Shown here: piece after piece, positions 37,665-46,029 of the stretch
How positions within the stretch are numbered: position 1 is the first letter of the stretch
How the letters are laid out: every line of letters starts with the position of its first letter
Assembly: GCF_001261715.1 (NCBI RefSeq)
Contig: NZ_CVRU01000015.1
Coordinates: 1 to 49,509 of the forward strand
Origin: Dysgonomonas sp. HGC4
GTDB taxonomy: Bacteria > Bacteroidota > Bacteroidia > Bacteroidales > Dysgonomonadaceae
Direction of reading: 5' to 3'
Length of the DNA stretch: 49,509 bases
The notes under the pieces: generated by a model
Told to the model about the DNA's origin: nothing
Seen by the model: only the letters and a program-made list of their open reading frames with translations
Database searches by the model: none
Translations under genes and position numbers: made by a program

Positions 37665-38408
37665 ATGTATAATCCTTTTTCATTAGAAGGTAAAACTATT
37701 TTGGTGACAGGAGCATCATCCGGAATAGGTAGAGCAATTGCTATTGAATGTTCAAAGATGGGGGCTAGAGTTATTCTTACAGCTCGCAACAAAGAACGTT
37801 TAGAAGAAACTTTATTGATGCTTGATAATGAAGGGGAGTTATATGTTGCAGATTTGTCTAATTTGGATGATCGGAATACTCTTCTAATTCATTTGTCTCA
37901 TATAGATGGGGTTGTCCATTCGGCAGGAATTACAGATCCTGTTCCATTTCAATTTATAACAAAAGAGAGATTGGATACTATCTTTGATATTAATTATTTT
38001 TCTCCTGTTTTCTTAACAAAAGAACTTCTTAAGAAAAAGATATTAAGAAATAATAGTTCTATTGTTTTTGTATCGTCAATTGCTGGGCTTCTATGTTCTT
38101 CTGTTGGAGGAAGTGCATATTCGGCAACAAAAAGTGCTATAAACGGAATGGTGAAGGGGATAGCTTTAGATTTGGCTAATAAACAAATCAGAGTTAATAC
38201 CGTTTGCCCTGGTATGATTGATACAGGTATTTTTGATAATAGTGGTATTACACAAGAGCAATTGGTTGAGGATTCAAAAAAATATCCGCTGAAACGATAT
38301 GGTAAGCCCGAAGAGGTTGCTCATTCGGTGGTTTATTTATTGTCGGAGGCATCATCTTGGGTTACAGGTACTAACTTAGTTATTGATGGAGGTTATACAT
38401 TATTATGA
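37665..38408 (+). CDS. SDR-family oxidoreductase (FabG-like)
   Basis: This 247-aa classical short-chain dehydrogenase has the NAD(P) motif TGASSGIGRA (about residues 15-24) and HSAG for NNAG. The catalytic Ser is in VSSIAG, with Tyr152 and Lys156 in AYSATKSA. The C-terminal segment reads WVTGTNLVIDGGYTLL. The neighbours, an acyl carrier protein and a KAS III, suggest beta-ketoacyl-ACP reduction to a 3-hydroxyacyl-ACP. An alternative is a sugar oxidoreductase analogous to PtmA of the Campylobacter legionaminic pathway, also an SDR. The position between ACP and KAS III favours the acyl role. The stop overlaps the next start (ATGA). Confidence 0.85.
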   Translation: MYNPFSLEGKTILVTGASSGIGRAIAIECSKMGARVILTARNKERLEETLLMLDNEGELYVADLSNLDDRNTLLIHLSHIDGVVHSAGITDPVPFQFITKERLDTIFDINYFSPVFLTKELLKKKILRNNSSIVFVSSIAGLLCSSVGGSAYSATKSAINGMVKGIALDLANKQIRVNTVCPGMIDTGIFDNSGITQEQLVEDSKKYPLKRYGKPEEVAHSVVYLLSEASSWVTGTNLVIDGGYTLL

Positions 38409-39409
38409 TACAAGCATATATTAAAGCAATTTCATATTATCTACCTGAAAAAAATGTTTCAAATGAGGAACTCATTGAAAAATTTCCTGAGTGGACGGTT
38501 GGTAAAATAGCAAGTAAAGTTGGGATTAATCATCGCCATGTTGTTGCGGAAGACGAAACATCTGGAGATATGGCTGAAAAAGCTGCAAAGAACCTCTTTG
38601 CAGAGTATAATATTTCACCTGAATCCATTGATTTCGTAATACTGTGTACACAAAGTCCGGATTATTTCCTGCCTACTACTGCTTGTGTTTTACAAGAACG
38701 ATTGGGAGTTCCGACTTCGTCAGGGGCTTTTGATTTTAATTTGGGATGTTCGGGCTATATATACGGATTGGCTGTTGCCAAAGGATTAGTGACTGCCGAA
38801 ATTGCCAAAAATGTGTTATTTCTAACAGCGGAAACATATAGTAAACATATTCATGCCAAAGATAAGGGTAATAGGACTATTTTTGGAGATGCTGCCTCGG
38901 CTACTATTATTTCCAATGAAGGTTTTGCCGAGATAATGAATTTTGATCTGGGTACAGATGGCAAGGGTGCTGAAAATTTGATTGTGAAAACAGGAGGCTT
39001 TCGTCAAAAAGAGAAAGCAAATGATATTGTTTTTGATGATAATGGTAATCCTCAGTCTTCAGATTTTCTATATATGAACGGAGCTGAAATATTTAATTTT
39101 ACTCTTGACATAGTACCCAATTTGGTAGCTCAAACTTTGATGAAGAATAGTCTAACAAAAAAAGATATTGATCTTTGCGTTTTTCATCAAGCAAATAGAT
39201 ACATGCTCGATTTTCTTCGAAAAAAGCTTAAAATAGATCCTGACAGATTTTTCTATTATATGAGTGAGGTGGGCAACACAGTTTCGTCAACAATACCAAT
39301 TGCGATAAAAGAAGCGATAAAAGAAGGGAAACTTAGCGGGAATGTCCTTTTGGCTGGGTTTGGTGTTGGTTACTCTTGGGGAGGAACAGTCTTAAAAGTT
39401 GACAAATGA
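38405..39409 (+). CDS. 3-oxoacyl-ACP synthase III (KAS III)
   Basis: This 334-aa thiolase-fold condensing enzyme has the full KAS III triad: Cys115 (NLGCSGYIYGL), His261 (FHQANRYML) and Asn291 (VGNTVSST). The His-Asn spacing of 30 equals that of E. coli FabH. KAS III joins an acyl-CoA, often acetyl-CoA, with malonyl-ACP. With the adjacent ACP and reductase it could make acetoacetyl-ACP and then 3-hydroxybutyryl-ACP. It overlaps the genes on both sides by four bases (ATGA type), so it is firmly part of the operon. Its presence in a glycan locus suggests a specialised acyl substituent rather than membrane lipid synthesis. Confidence 0.92.
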   Translation: MIQAYIKAISYYLPEKNVSNEELIEKFPEWTVGKIASKVGINHRHVVAEDETSGDMAEKAAKNLFAEYNISPESIDFVILCTQSPDYFLPTTACVLQERLGVPTSSGAFDFNLGCSGYIYGLAVAKGLVTAEIAKNVLFLTAETYSKHIHAKDKGNRTIFGDAASATIISNEGFAEIMNFDLGTDGKGAENLIVKTGGFRQKEKANDIVFDDNGNPQSSDFLYMNGAEIFNFTLDIVPNLVAQTLMKNSLTKKDIDLCVFHQANRYMLDFLRKKLKIDPDRFFYYMSEVGNTVSSTIPIAIKEAIKEGKLSGNVLLAGFGVGYSWGGTVLKVDK

Positions 39410-40443
39410 TTTATACCATAAGAAATTGTCAAAAACAGGAGCTTTCATTATTGCAAGAATTTATACATAAATATTGGAAAGCCGATCATTGTTTGTCCAA
39501 TACTGAAATTTTAATGAGATTTCAGCATTGGGATAATCAATATGAGAGTTATAATTTTTTAATTGCTATAAATAAAGAAACAAAAGAGATAGAGGGTATA
39601 ATGGGGTATATCCCCACTTCTCAATATGATGAATCTCTATCTATTAATGGTGATTATTGGGGTGCTATTTGGAAAATTCGAGAAGATGTAAATAACGAAG
39701 AAATTAAGTTATTGGGGCTTTTTCTTTGGGAGGAACTAACCAATAAGGAAGGGTTCATGTCTTTTGCTGCTATTGGCATTAGTGGTGTTGCAAAACAATT
39801 TTATAAACTTGCAAGGTTAAAATTAGGAACTCTTAATCAGTATTATATTTTAAAGGATGGGCTTTCTTCTTATAAAGTAGCTAAAAACGTTGCCTCAGAA
39901 AGACCATATTCTGCTTTAGATTCAGACGGATCGAAAATCAAACAAGTATCTTTACAGGATAGTGAGTTATCTTTTATTGAGCCTAAATATAAACCTTTAA
40001 AATCGATAGAATATCTAATTCGTAGATATTTAAATCATCCCGTTTATAACTATTCGTTTTGGACATTATCAAACGTATTAGGGGTTCAAGCCTTAATTGT
40101 GATAAGAAAGATAGAATCAAATGGAGCTTCTATTTTAAGGATTGTTGATTGCTTGGGTAATTTAGAATCCTTGCCAAACTTGTATAATGATTTTCAGTCT
40201 TTACTCGAATTGGAAAATGCCGAGTATATTGATTGTTTAAATTCTGGAATTCCGGAAAATATTTTCTTGCAAATGGGATTTACATCATTGGATTTTGATA
40301 ATGAAAATGTAATTATTCCAACTTATTTTGAGCCTTTTCTTCAGAAAAATGTAAAAATTGAATTTGCTTATAAAGCTCCCTATGATAATTATGTTATATT
40401 CAAGGGGGATTCAGATCAGGATAGACCTAATATTATAAAATGA
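39406..40443 (+). CDS. GNAT-like acyltransferase
   Basis: This 345-aa protein has a GNAT-like N-terminal half (about residues 1-150: MIYTIRNCQKQELSLLQEFIHKYW, then strands around YNFLIAINKETKEIEGIMGYIP). A second half, also with alternating strand-helix character, may be another GNAT-like unit. No membrane segment or signal peptide is present. The start overlaps the KAS III stop by four bases. Family assignment is by pattern only; the motif for the acyl donor is not sharp. Given its neighbours, transfer of the acyl group from the ACP to a sugar amine is a plausible job. It could instead be a FemAB-like or other acyltransferase. Confidence 0.6.
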   Translation: MIYTIRNCQKQELSLLQEFIHKYWKADHCLSNTEILMRFQHWDNQYESYNFLIAINKETKEIEGIMGYIPTSQYDESLSINGDYWGAIWKIREDVNNEEIKLLGLFLWEELTNKEGFMSFAAIGISGVAKQFYKLARLKLGTLNQYYILKDGLSSYKVAKNVASERPYSALDSDGSKIKQVSLQDSELSFIEPKYKPLKSIEYLIRRYLNHPVYNYSFWTLSNVLGVQALIVIRKIESNGASILRIVDCLGNLESLPNLYNDFQSLLELENAEYIDCLNSGIPENIFLQMGFTSLDFDNENVIIPTYFEPFLQKNVKIEFAYKAPYDNYVIFKGDSDQDRPNIIK

Positions 40444-40447
40444 GACA

Positions 40448-41434
40448 ATGAAAGAACAAAAATTGACAATCATAATGTATCATTATGTTCGAGATTTGAA
40501 AAATTCTCGTTATCCCTCCATAAAAGGGCTTGATACGGAGTTGTTTAGAGGGCAGGTCGAGTATCTTTATAAACATTATAATTTTGTAACTGTTGAGCAG
40601 ATAATTGCTGCTTTTGACAAAGAAGAACAGCTCCCCTCTAAAGCCGTTTTATTGACATTTGATGATGCATATATTGATCATTTTACTAATGTTTTTCCGA
40701 TTTTACATAAAAAGAACATTCAAGGGGCATTCTTCCCTCCAGTTAAGGCAATAACCCAGCATAGAGTTTTGGATGTGAATAAAATTCATTTCATCCTTGC
40801 ATCTATTGAAAATACATCGGTGTTATTAGATAATATTAAATTATTACTAAATGAATATCAAAGCGAATATAATTTAGAGCCTTATGATTATTATTTTGAA
40901 AAATTAGCTCAAGCTAATAGATTTGATGCAAAAGAGGTAATCTTCGTAAAAAGGCTTCTACAAGTCGAGCTTGATGAATCATTGAGGCTGATATTTACAG
41001 ATAGGCTATTCTCTAAATTTGTATCTTCTGATGAAGAGGCATTCAGTAGAGAGTTGTATATGAGTGAAGACCAAATTGAATGTATGGTTAATTCTGGTAT
41101 GCATATTGGAAGTCATGGGTATGACCATTATTGGCTTGGTTCTCTTTCGAAAGAAAAGCAGGAATTAGAAATTCAAGAATCAATAAAATTTATTCAGAAA
41201 GTTGGAGGTGATATTGATAATTGGACTATTGGTTATCCTTATGGAAACTATAATGAAGATACAATATCTTTACTGAAAAAATATAACTGTAAGTTAGGTT
41301 TTACTACAAAAGTTGATGTTGCGACGCTTAGTGAATTAAGTGATGATATAAAGTATAAGCTTCCTCGTCTAGATACAAATGATCTACCTAAGAATAAAGA
41401 TTCAAACACGAATGAGTGGTTTAGGGAAGGTTAA
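40448..41434 (+). CDS. NodB-type polysaccharide deacetylase
   Basis: This 328-aa cytoplasmic carbohydrate esterase 4-like protein starts with the typical MYHYVR strand. It has the NodB motif 1 TFDDA (Asp72, Asp73) and motif 2 GSHGYDH, whose His223 and His227 would bind the metal. A late segment IGYPYGNYNEDT matches motif 3. No signal peptide is present, unlike many peptidoglycan deacetylases, so it may act on a nucleotide- or lipid-linked sugar inside the cell. It follows the GNAT-like gene by four bases. Removing an N-acetyl group would free an amine for the special acyl chain made by the preceding genes; this link is inference. Confidence 0.85.
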   Translation: MKEQKLTIIMYHYVRDLKNSRYPSIKGLDTELFRGQVEYLYKHYNFVTVEQIIAAFDKEEQLPSKAVLLTFDDAYIDHFTNVFPILHKKNIQGAFFPPVKAITQHRVLDVNKIHFILASIENTSVLLDNIKLLLNEYQSEYNLEPYDYYFEKLAQANRFDAKEVIFVKRLLQVELDESLRLIFTDRLFSKFVSSDEEAFSRELYMSEDQIECMVNSGMHIGSHGYDHYWLGSLSKEKQELEIQESIKFIQKVGGDIDNWTIGYPYGNYNEDTISLLKKYNCKLGFTTKVDVATLSELSDDIKYKLPRLDTNDLPKNKDSNTNEWFREG

Positions 41435-41490
41435 GTTCTATACAATAAACTATACTCAAATTCGTTAAGTTAGTAGAATATATTTAATTG

Positions 41491-42120
41491 ATGATAAAAA
41501 AACTTATTTTAGTTGGCGGAGGTGGTCATTGTAAATCTGTAATTGATGTTGCGGAGAGTAATGGCTATGCAATATTAGGAATTTTGGATACAGCGGATAA
41601 TATTGGTAAAAAAGTTCTAGATTACACTATTATTGGTACAGATGATGATATTATTAAATATGTGGAAGAAGTTAAGTTTATTGTTACTGTAGGACAGGTC
41701 AAGAATGTTTTATTACGTATGGAATTGCATGATAGAATAATAACAGCCGGGGGAAGCTTAGCTACTTTAGTTGCTTCTTCTGCATATGTTTCAAAATATT
41801 CATCAATTGAAGCAGGGACAGTTGTATTGCATCAAGCGATGGTAAATGCCGATGCTGTCATTGGTAAAGGATGTATTATTAATACCTATGCTAATATAGA
41901 GCATGATGCTATTATTGGAGATTATACGCACATATCTACAGGTTCAATGGTAAATGGTGCTTGTAAGGTTGGGAGTGGCGTTTTTTTAGGTAGTCAGAGT
42001 GTATTGGCGCAAGGTGTTTGTATTGCTGATAACACTATCATTGGAGCAGGAACTTTTGTCAATAAGAATATATCTGATGTAGGAATATATGCGGGAAATC
42101 CAATGCGAAAATTTAGATAA
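41491..42120 (+). CDS. NeuD/LegH-like sugar O/N-acyltransferase
   Basis: This 209-aa left-handed beta-helix acyltransferase uses the ATG at 41491; the frame starts one codon earlier at a TTG. The N-terminal PglD-like nucleotide-sugar domain begins KKLILVGGGGHCKSVIDVAES. Hexapeptide repeats follow (for example AVIGKGCIINTYANIEHDAIIGDYTHISTGSMV). The His in EHDAIIGDY is the catalytic-base position of the PglD/NeuD family. In legionaminic pathways such enzymes acetylate the 4-amino group made by LegC. It is preceded by a 56-base gap and followed one base later by the legI start, so it is cotranscribed with the synthase. Confidence 0.87.
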   Translation: MIKKLILVGGGGHCKSVIDVAESNGYAILGILDTADNIGKKVLDYTIIGTDDDIIKYVEEVKFIVTVGQVKNVLLRMELHDRIITAGGSLATLVASSAYVSKYSSIEAGTVVLHQAMVNADAVIGKGCIINTYANIEHDAIIGDYTHISTGSMVNGACKVGSGVFLGSQSVLAQGVCIADNTIIGAGTFVNKNISDVGIYAGNPMRKFR

Positions 42121-42121
42121 G

Positions 42122-43129
42122 ATGAATAAAACGATTATAATCGCAGAAGCGGGGGTTAATCATAATGGCTCCATTGAGTTAGCAAAGAAGTTGATTGATG
42201 CAGCATCAGCTGCTGGAGTTGATTACATTAAATTTCAGACATTCGATGCTAAGAAATTAGCTTCGAAAAATGCCCCAAAGGCCAATTACCAGGATAAAAA
42301 TATGAAAGAGAGTGGTAGCTCTCAGCAGGAGATGCTTCAAAAATTAGAGCTTAGCCCTGAAGATCATTATGAACTGATAGCTTATTGCAAGCAGAAGAAC
42401 ATACACTTTTTCTCTACTGCTTTTGATTTGGATAGTTTAGATTTTTTAGCTAGTTTAAAATTGGGGTTATGGAAAGTTCCTTCAGGGGAAATAACAAATT
42501 ACCCTTATTTAAAACGTATGGCAGAAACAAGTGATCCTATCATCCTATCAACGGGAATGTCGAATATGAATGATATAAGAAATGCTATTGATGCTTTTGT
42601 TTCTAACGGGGTCTCTAAAGATAACATAACCGTTTTACACTGCAACACGGAATATCCGACACCAATGGATGATGTTAATTTGAAAGCTATGAATTTTATT
42701 GGCAGAGAATTAGATGTCAGAATAGGATACTCTGATCACACATTAGGCATAGAGGTGCCTATTGCAGCAGTAGCTTTGGGTGCCACCATAATTGAAAAGC
42801 ATTTCACACTAGATCGAAACATGGATGGACCTGACCATAAAGCTTCGTTAGAACCTCACGAGTTAAAAGAAATGGTTAAAGCTATTCGAAATATTGAGAA
42901 AGCTTTGGGTGTTGAGGAGAAGAAAATATCACCATCTGAGCAAAAAAATATGTTTGTTGCGAGAAAGAGTATTGTCGCGGCAAAAGATATTAAAAAAGGA
43001 GATCTTTTTACAGAGGAAAACATTACTGTAAAAAGACCTGGTACAGGAATCTCTCCTATGGAATGGGAAAATGTTCTAGGCAAAGTTGCTGTGTCTGATT
43101 TTATGGAAGACGATTTAATATCCTTTTAA
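42122..43129 (+). CDS. legI: Legionaminic acid synthase (NeuB family)
   Basis: This 335-aa nonulosonate synthase condenses a 6-carbon diacetamido sugar with phosphoenolpyruvate. The ATG at 42122 begins MNKTIIIAEAGVNHNGS, the exact expected N-terminus. The frame is open upstream into the NeuD gene, but without support. Other signatures are DYIKFQTFDAKKLAS, HFFSTAFDLDSLDFL, KVPSGEITNYPYLK, STGMSNMNDI, LHCNTEYPTPMDDVNL, GYSDHTLGIEVP and EKHFTLDRNMDGPDHKASLEP. A C-terminal SAF domain (about residues 275-335, ARKSIVAAKDIKKGD) completes it. The neighbours (LegB, LegC, LegG and LegF homologues) favour legionaminic over sialic acid. The substrate is not proven by sequence. Confidence 0.92.
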   Translation: MNKTIIIAEAGVNHNGSIELAKKLIDAASAAGVDYIKFQTFDAKKLASKNAPKANYQDKNMKESGSSQQEMLQKLELSPEDHYELIAYCKQKNIHFFSTAFDLDSLDFLASLKLGLWKVPSGEITNYPYLKRMAETSDPIILSTGMSNMNDIRNAIDAFVSNGVSKDNITVLHCNTEYPTPMDDVNLKAMNFIGRELDVRIGYSDHTLGIEVPIAAVALGATIIEKHFTLDRNMDGPDHKASLEPHELKEMVKAIRNIEKALGVEEKKISPSEQKNMFVARKSIVAAKDIKKGDLFTEENITVKRPGTGISPMEWENVLGKVAVSDFMEDDLISF

Positions 43130-43137
43130 TCACGAAT

Positions 43138-44301
43138 ATGAGAAAAATTTGTGTTGTTACAGGAACAAGGGCTGAATATGGTATCTTAAGTCATTTAATG
43201 TCTCTGATAGAAGATAGTAATGACCTGCAGTTGCAAATTATTGCTACTAATATGCATTTATCTCCTGAATTTGGTCTTACGTATAAGGAAATAGAGAATG
43301 ATGGCTTTATTATAAATAAAAAGGTACAGATGTTGGTCTCTTCTGATACTGAGAGTGCTACTGTTAAATCAATTGGGCTTGCTTGTATCGGTTTGGCTGA
43401 TGCTTATGAAGATTTAATGCCTGATTTAATACTTATACTTGGAGATCGTTATGAGATGTTAGCAGCTGCTACAGCCGCTTTAATTTACAAAATACCTGTT
43501 GCCCATCTCCATGGAGGAGAAATCACTGAAGGAGCCTATGACGATGCTATTCGCCACGCAATAACAAAAATGAGCCATCTACACTTTACGTCTACTGAAG
43601 AGTATCGAGAAAGAGTAATTCAATTAGGAGAGACTCCTACTAGAGTATTTAATGTTGGAGCTTTGGGGGTGGAGAATATTCTAAGTACTCCTTTTTTATC
43701 CAAAAAAGATCTAGAAGATAGCATTGGTTTTGATTTGGGAGAGAAATCATTATTAATTACATTTCATCCAGTAACTTTAGGTAATAGTTCATCAGAAGAA
43801 CAATTTAACAATTTATTATACGTTCTTAATGAGTATATAGATAAATATAGGATAATATTTACTATGCCTAATTCTGATACAGATGGAAGAGTTATTATGC
43901 AGTTAATTAATCAATTTGTATCGAAAAGCAACGGTTACGCGTCAGTATATTCCTCATTGGGTAGGCTTCGATATTTTTCAGCTTTAAAGTATGTGGATGC
44001 TGTAATAGGTAATTCTTCAAGTGGAATTATTGAGGTGCCTAGCTTTGGTATACCAACCCTTAATATAGGAGACCGTCAAAAAGGACGTATTGCGGCTTCA
44101 AGTGTTCTTGATTGTAGGACTACTATTGACGATATAAGAAAGGGAATGACTATACTTCTATCTTCTAAGATGAAAGAAAAAGCATTGTTGAAGAAAAATC
44201 CTTATATGAAAGAGCATACTTCGCAAAATATTTTGAATACTTTAAGTAACTATCCTCTAGATAATATAATTCGAAAAATTTTTTATGATGACAAACTATG
44301 A
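43138..44301 (+). CDS. legG: Hydrolysing nucleotide-sugar 2-epimerase (NeuC/LegG)
   Basis: This 387-aa GT-B-like epimerase removes the nucleotide and inverts C2 to give the free 2,4-diacylamido-trideoxy-mannose used by LegI. It begins KICVVTGTRAEYGILSHLM. The conserved segments LILGDRYEMLAAATAALI, VAHLHGGEITEGAYDDAIRHA, NVGALGVENI and GNSSSGIIEVPSFG are diagnostic of the NeuC/WecB family. It sits between legI and the PtmE-like gene in the same order as in the Campylobacter legionaminic cluster. Its last four bases overlap the next start. Confidence 0.92.
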   Translation: MRKICVVTGTRAEYGILSHLMSLIEDSNDLQLQIIATNMHLSPEFGLTYKEIENDGFIINKKVQMLVSSDTESATVKSIGLACIGLADAYEDLMPDLILILGDRYEMLAAATAALIYKIPVAHLHGGEITEGAYDDAIRHAITKMSHLHFTSTEEYRERVIQLGETPTRVFNVGALGVENILSTPFLSKKDLEDSIGFDLGEKSLLITFHPVTLGNSSSEEQFNNLLYVLNEYIDKYRIIFTMPNSDTDGRVIMQLINQFVSKSNGYASVYSSLGRLRYFSALKYVDAVIGNSSSGIIEVPSFGIPTLNIGDRQKGRIAASSVLDCRTTIDDIRKGMTILLSSKMKEKALLKKNPYMKEHTSQNILNTLSNYPLDNIIRKIFYDDKL

Positions 44302-45341
44302 TCAATAACCATTCTAATTATGTCATTTCAGATCAAGTAACAATTCTAGAAGCTTTGGTTGCCCTGAATAAGTTATCGAGCGATACTTTGACTTTGTTTG
44401 TTGTTGATGATAAGAATGTGATGCAGGGTACATTAACGGATGGAGATATTAGGAGAAAGCTAATAGAGGGGGCTACCCTTCAAGACTCTGTTTCAGGAGC
44501 TATTAATCGAGAATTTCATTCTATAAATAAAGGAGAGAGTAACGTTTTTCTTATAAAAAATCTTAAAGAAAAAGGTATTACATTAGTTCCTGTTTTAAAC
44601 GAAAAAGGAGAAATTTTTGAAGTTTATAATTTAAAAAAGAAAAAATCTATTTTACCTGTTGATGCAGTCCTTATGGCTGGAGGAAAAGGTGAGAGATTGA
44701 GGCCCCTTACAGAGAAAACACCTAAACCGTTATTAATGGTTGGTAATAAACCTATTATAGATCATAATATTGATCGATTGATTGATTACGGTGTTAGTAA
44801 TGTATTTGTAACTGTAAATTACTTAAAAGAACAGTTAATAGCTCATTTTAAAAATGACAGAAATGGGGTTACTGTAAAATGTGTATCAGAACCATGTTTT
44901 TTAGGAACTATGGGGTCTGTAAAATTTGTTGAGAATTTCTTTAATAATTATATCTTGGTAATGAATTCTGATTTATTTACTAATATAGATTATGAAGAAT
45001 TTTTTCTTCATTTTATGGAACACGATGCAGATATGTCTGTTGTTGCTGTTCCTTATACGATATCTATACCTTATGGGGTGTTTGATTTAGAGGGACGTGT
45101 GATTAAAGGTATTCGAGAGAAACCGATTCTTAATTATTATGCAAATGCAGGAATATATTTATTTAAGAAAGAATTTTTAGATTTGATTCCTAATGGCAAG
45201 TTTTTTAATGCGACAGACCTTATTGATATATTAGTTGGAAAAGGACATAAAGTTATTCGATTTCCCCTTACTGGGTATTGGATTGATATTGGAAAGCATG
45301 AAGAATATAAAAAAGCGCAAGAATTAATAAAACATTTATAG
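44298..45341 (+). CDS. ptmE: CBS-domain sugar nucleotidyltransferase (PtmE-like)
   Basis: This 347-aa protein has two CBS motifs (about residues 5-120, including VVDDKNVMQGTLTDGDIRRKL) fused to a nucleotidyltransferase domain. The signature is VLMAGGKGERLRPLTEKTPKPLLMVGNKPII (about residues 125-155), and a later segment reads NAGIYLFKKEF. The same architecture occurs in PtmE of Campylobacter jejuni, a glucosamine-1-phosphate guanylyltransferase that starts a GDP-linked route to legionaminic acid. Its position between legG and legF also matches that cluster. The base specificity cannot be read from sequence with certainty. Confidence 0.85.
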   Translation: MINNHSNYVISDQVTILEALVALNKLSSDTLTLFVVDDKNVMQGTLTDGDIRRKLIEGATLQDSVSGAINREFHSINKGESNVFLIKNLKEKGITLVPVLNEKGEIFEVYNLKKKKSILPVDAVLMAGGKGERLRPLTEKTPKPLLMVGNKPIIDHNIDRLIDYGVSNVFVTVNYLKEQLIAHFKNDRNGVTVKCVSEPCFLGTMGSVKFVENFFNNYILVMNSDLFTNIDYEEFFLHFMEHDADMSVVAVPYTISIPYGVFDLEGRVIKGIREKPILNYYANAGIYLFKKEFLDLIPNGKFFNATDLIDILVGKGHKVIRFPLTGYWIDIGKHEEYKKAQELIKHL

Positions 45342-45347
45342 AGTGAT

Positions 45348-46025
45348 ATGAGAAAAATATTAGTTATTATTCCTGCTAGAGGTGGGAGTAAAGGTATTCC
45401 TCATAAGAATATAAAATTAATGAATGGAAAACCATTAATTTTATATTCTATAGATGTTGCTAGAGAGCTTGTCCATGATATTGACATTTGTGTATCTACG
45501 GATGAGGATGAGATAATAGATATTGTTGAAAGGTATGGACTTGAGGTCCCTTTTAAAAGGCCAGAAATACTTGCTACTGATACAGCAACAACCAACGATG
45601 TATTACTTCATGCTATAAATTACTATAGATCAATAGGTGCTTGTTATGAGTTAATAGTTTTATTACAACCTACATCTCCACTTCGAAAAATAAATCATCT
45701 TAGGGAAGCTCTTGCTTTATATAAAGATTCTGTTGACATGGTTGTATCTGTTAAAGAATCTTCTGTGGGAGGTGTTTTGTGTGTTGAAGATGAACTCGGA
45801 TATCTCGAACCTGTTTTTAATAAAAGAGGAGGAAGGAGGCAAGATATGCAATCTTTTTATGAATATAATGGAGCAATTTATATAATAAATATAAATGCTT
45901 TAGAAAGAAAGGGATTACAAGCTCTTGACAAAAAAATTAAGTATATAATGCCAATAGAGGATTCTATTGATATTGATAACCAATATGATTGGGATATTGC
46001 TGAGTATTTGCTTATGAAACAATGA
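45348..46025 (+). CDS. legF: CMP-nonulosonate cytidylyltransferase (LegF-like)
   Basis: This 225-aa enzyme activates the nonulosonic acid with CTP to the CMP-linked donor. The N-terminal signature IPARGGSKGIPHKNIKLMNGKPLI is the CTP-binding P-loop-like motif of acylneuraminate cytidylyltransferases. LQPTSPLRKINHL, the RRQDMQSFYEYNGAIYI region and SIDIDNQYDWDIAEYLL are also family features. It is the last step before transfer and completes the pathway starting at legB. The sialidase-like gene follows after four bases. Confidence 0.92.
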   Translation: MRKILVIIPARGGSKGIPHKNIKLMNGKPLILYSIDVARELVHDIDICVSTDEDEIIDIVERYGLEVPFKRPEILATDTATTNDVLLHAINYYRSIGACYELIVLLQPTSPLRKINHLREALALYKDSVDMVVSVKESSVGGVLCVEDELGYLEPVFNKRGGRRQDMQSFYEYNGAIYIININALERKGLQALDKKIKYIMPIEDSIDIDNQYDWDIAEYLLMKQ

Positions 46026-46029
46026 GATT

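Noticed and set aside
42089-42121. Upstream in-frame start for legI overlapping the NeuD-like gene
   Set aside because: The family N-terminus begins at MNKTIIIAEAG; the eleven extra residues have no counterpart in NeuB/LegI proteins.
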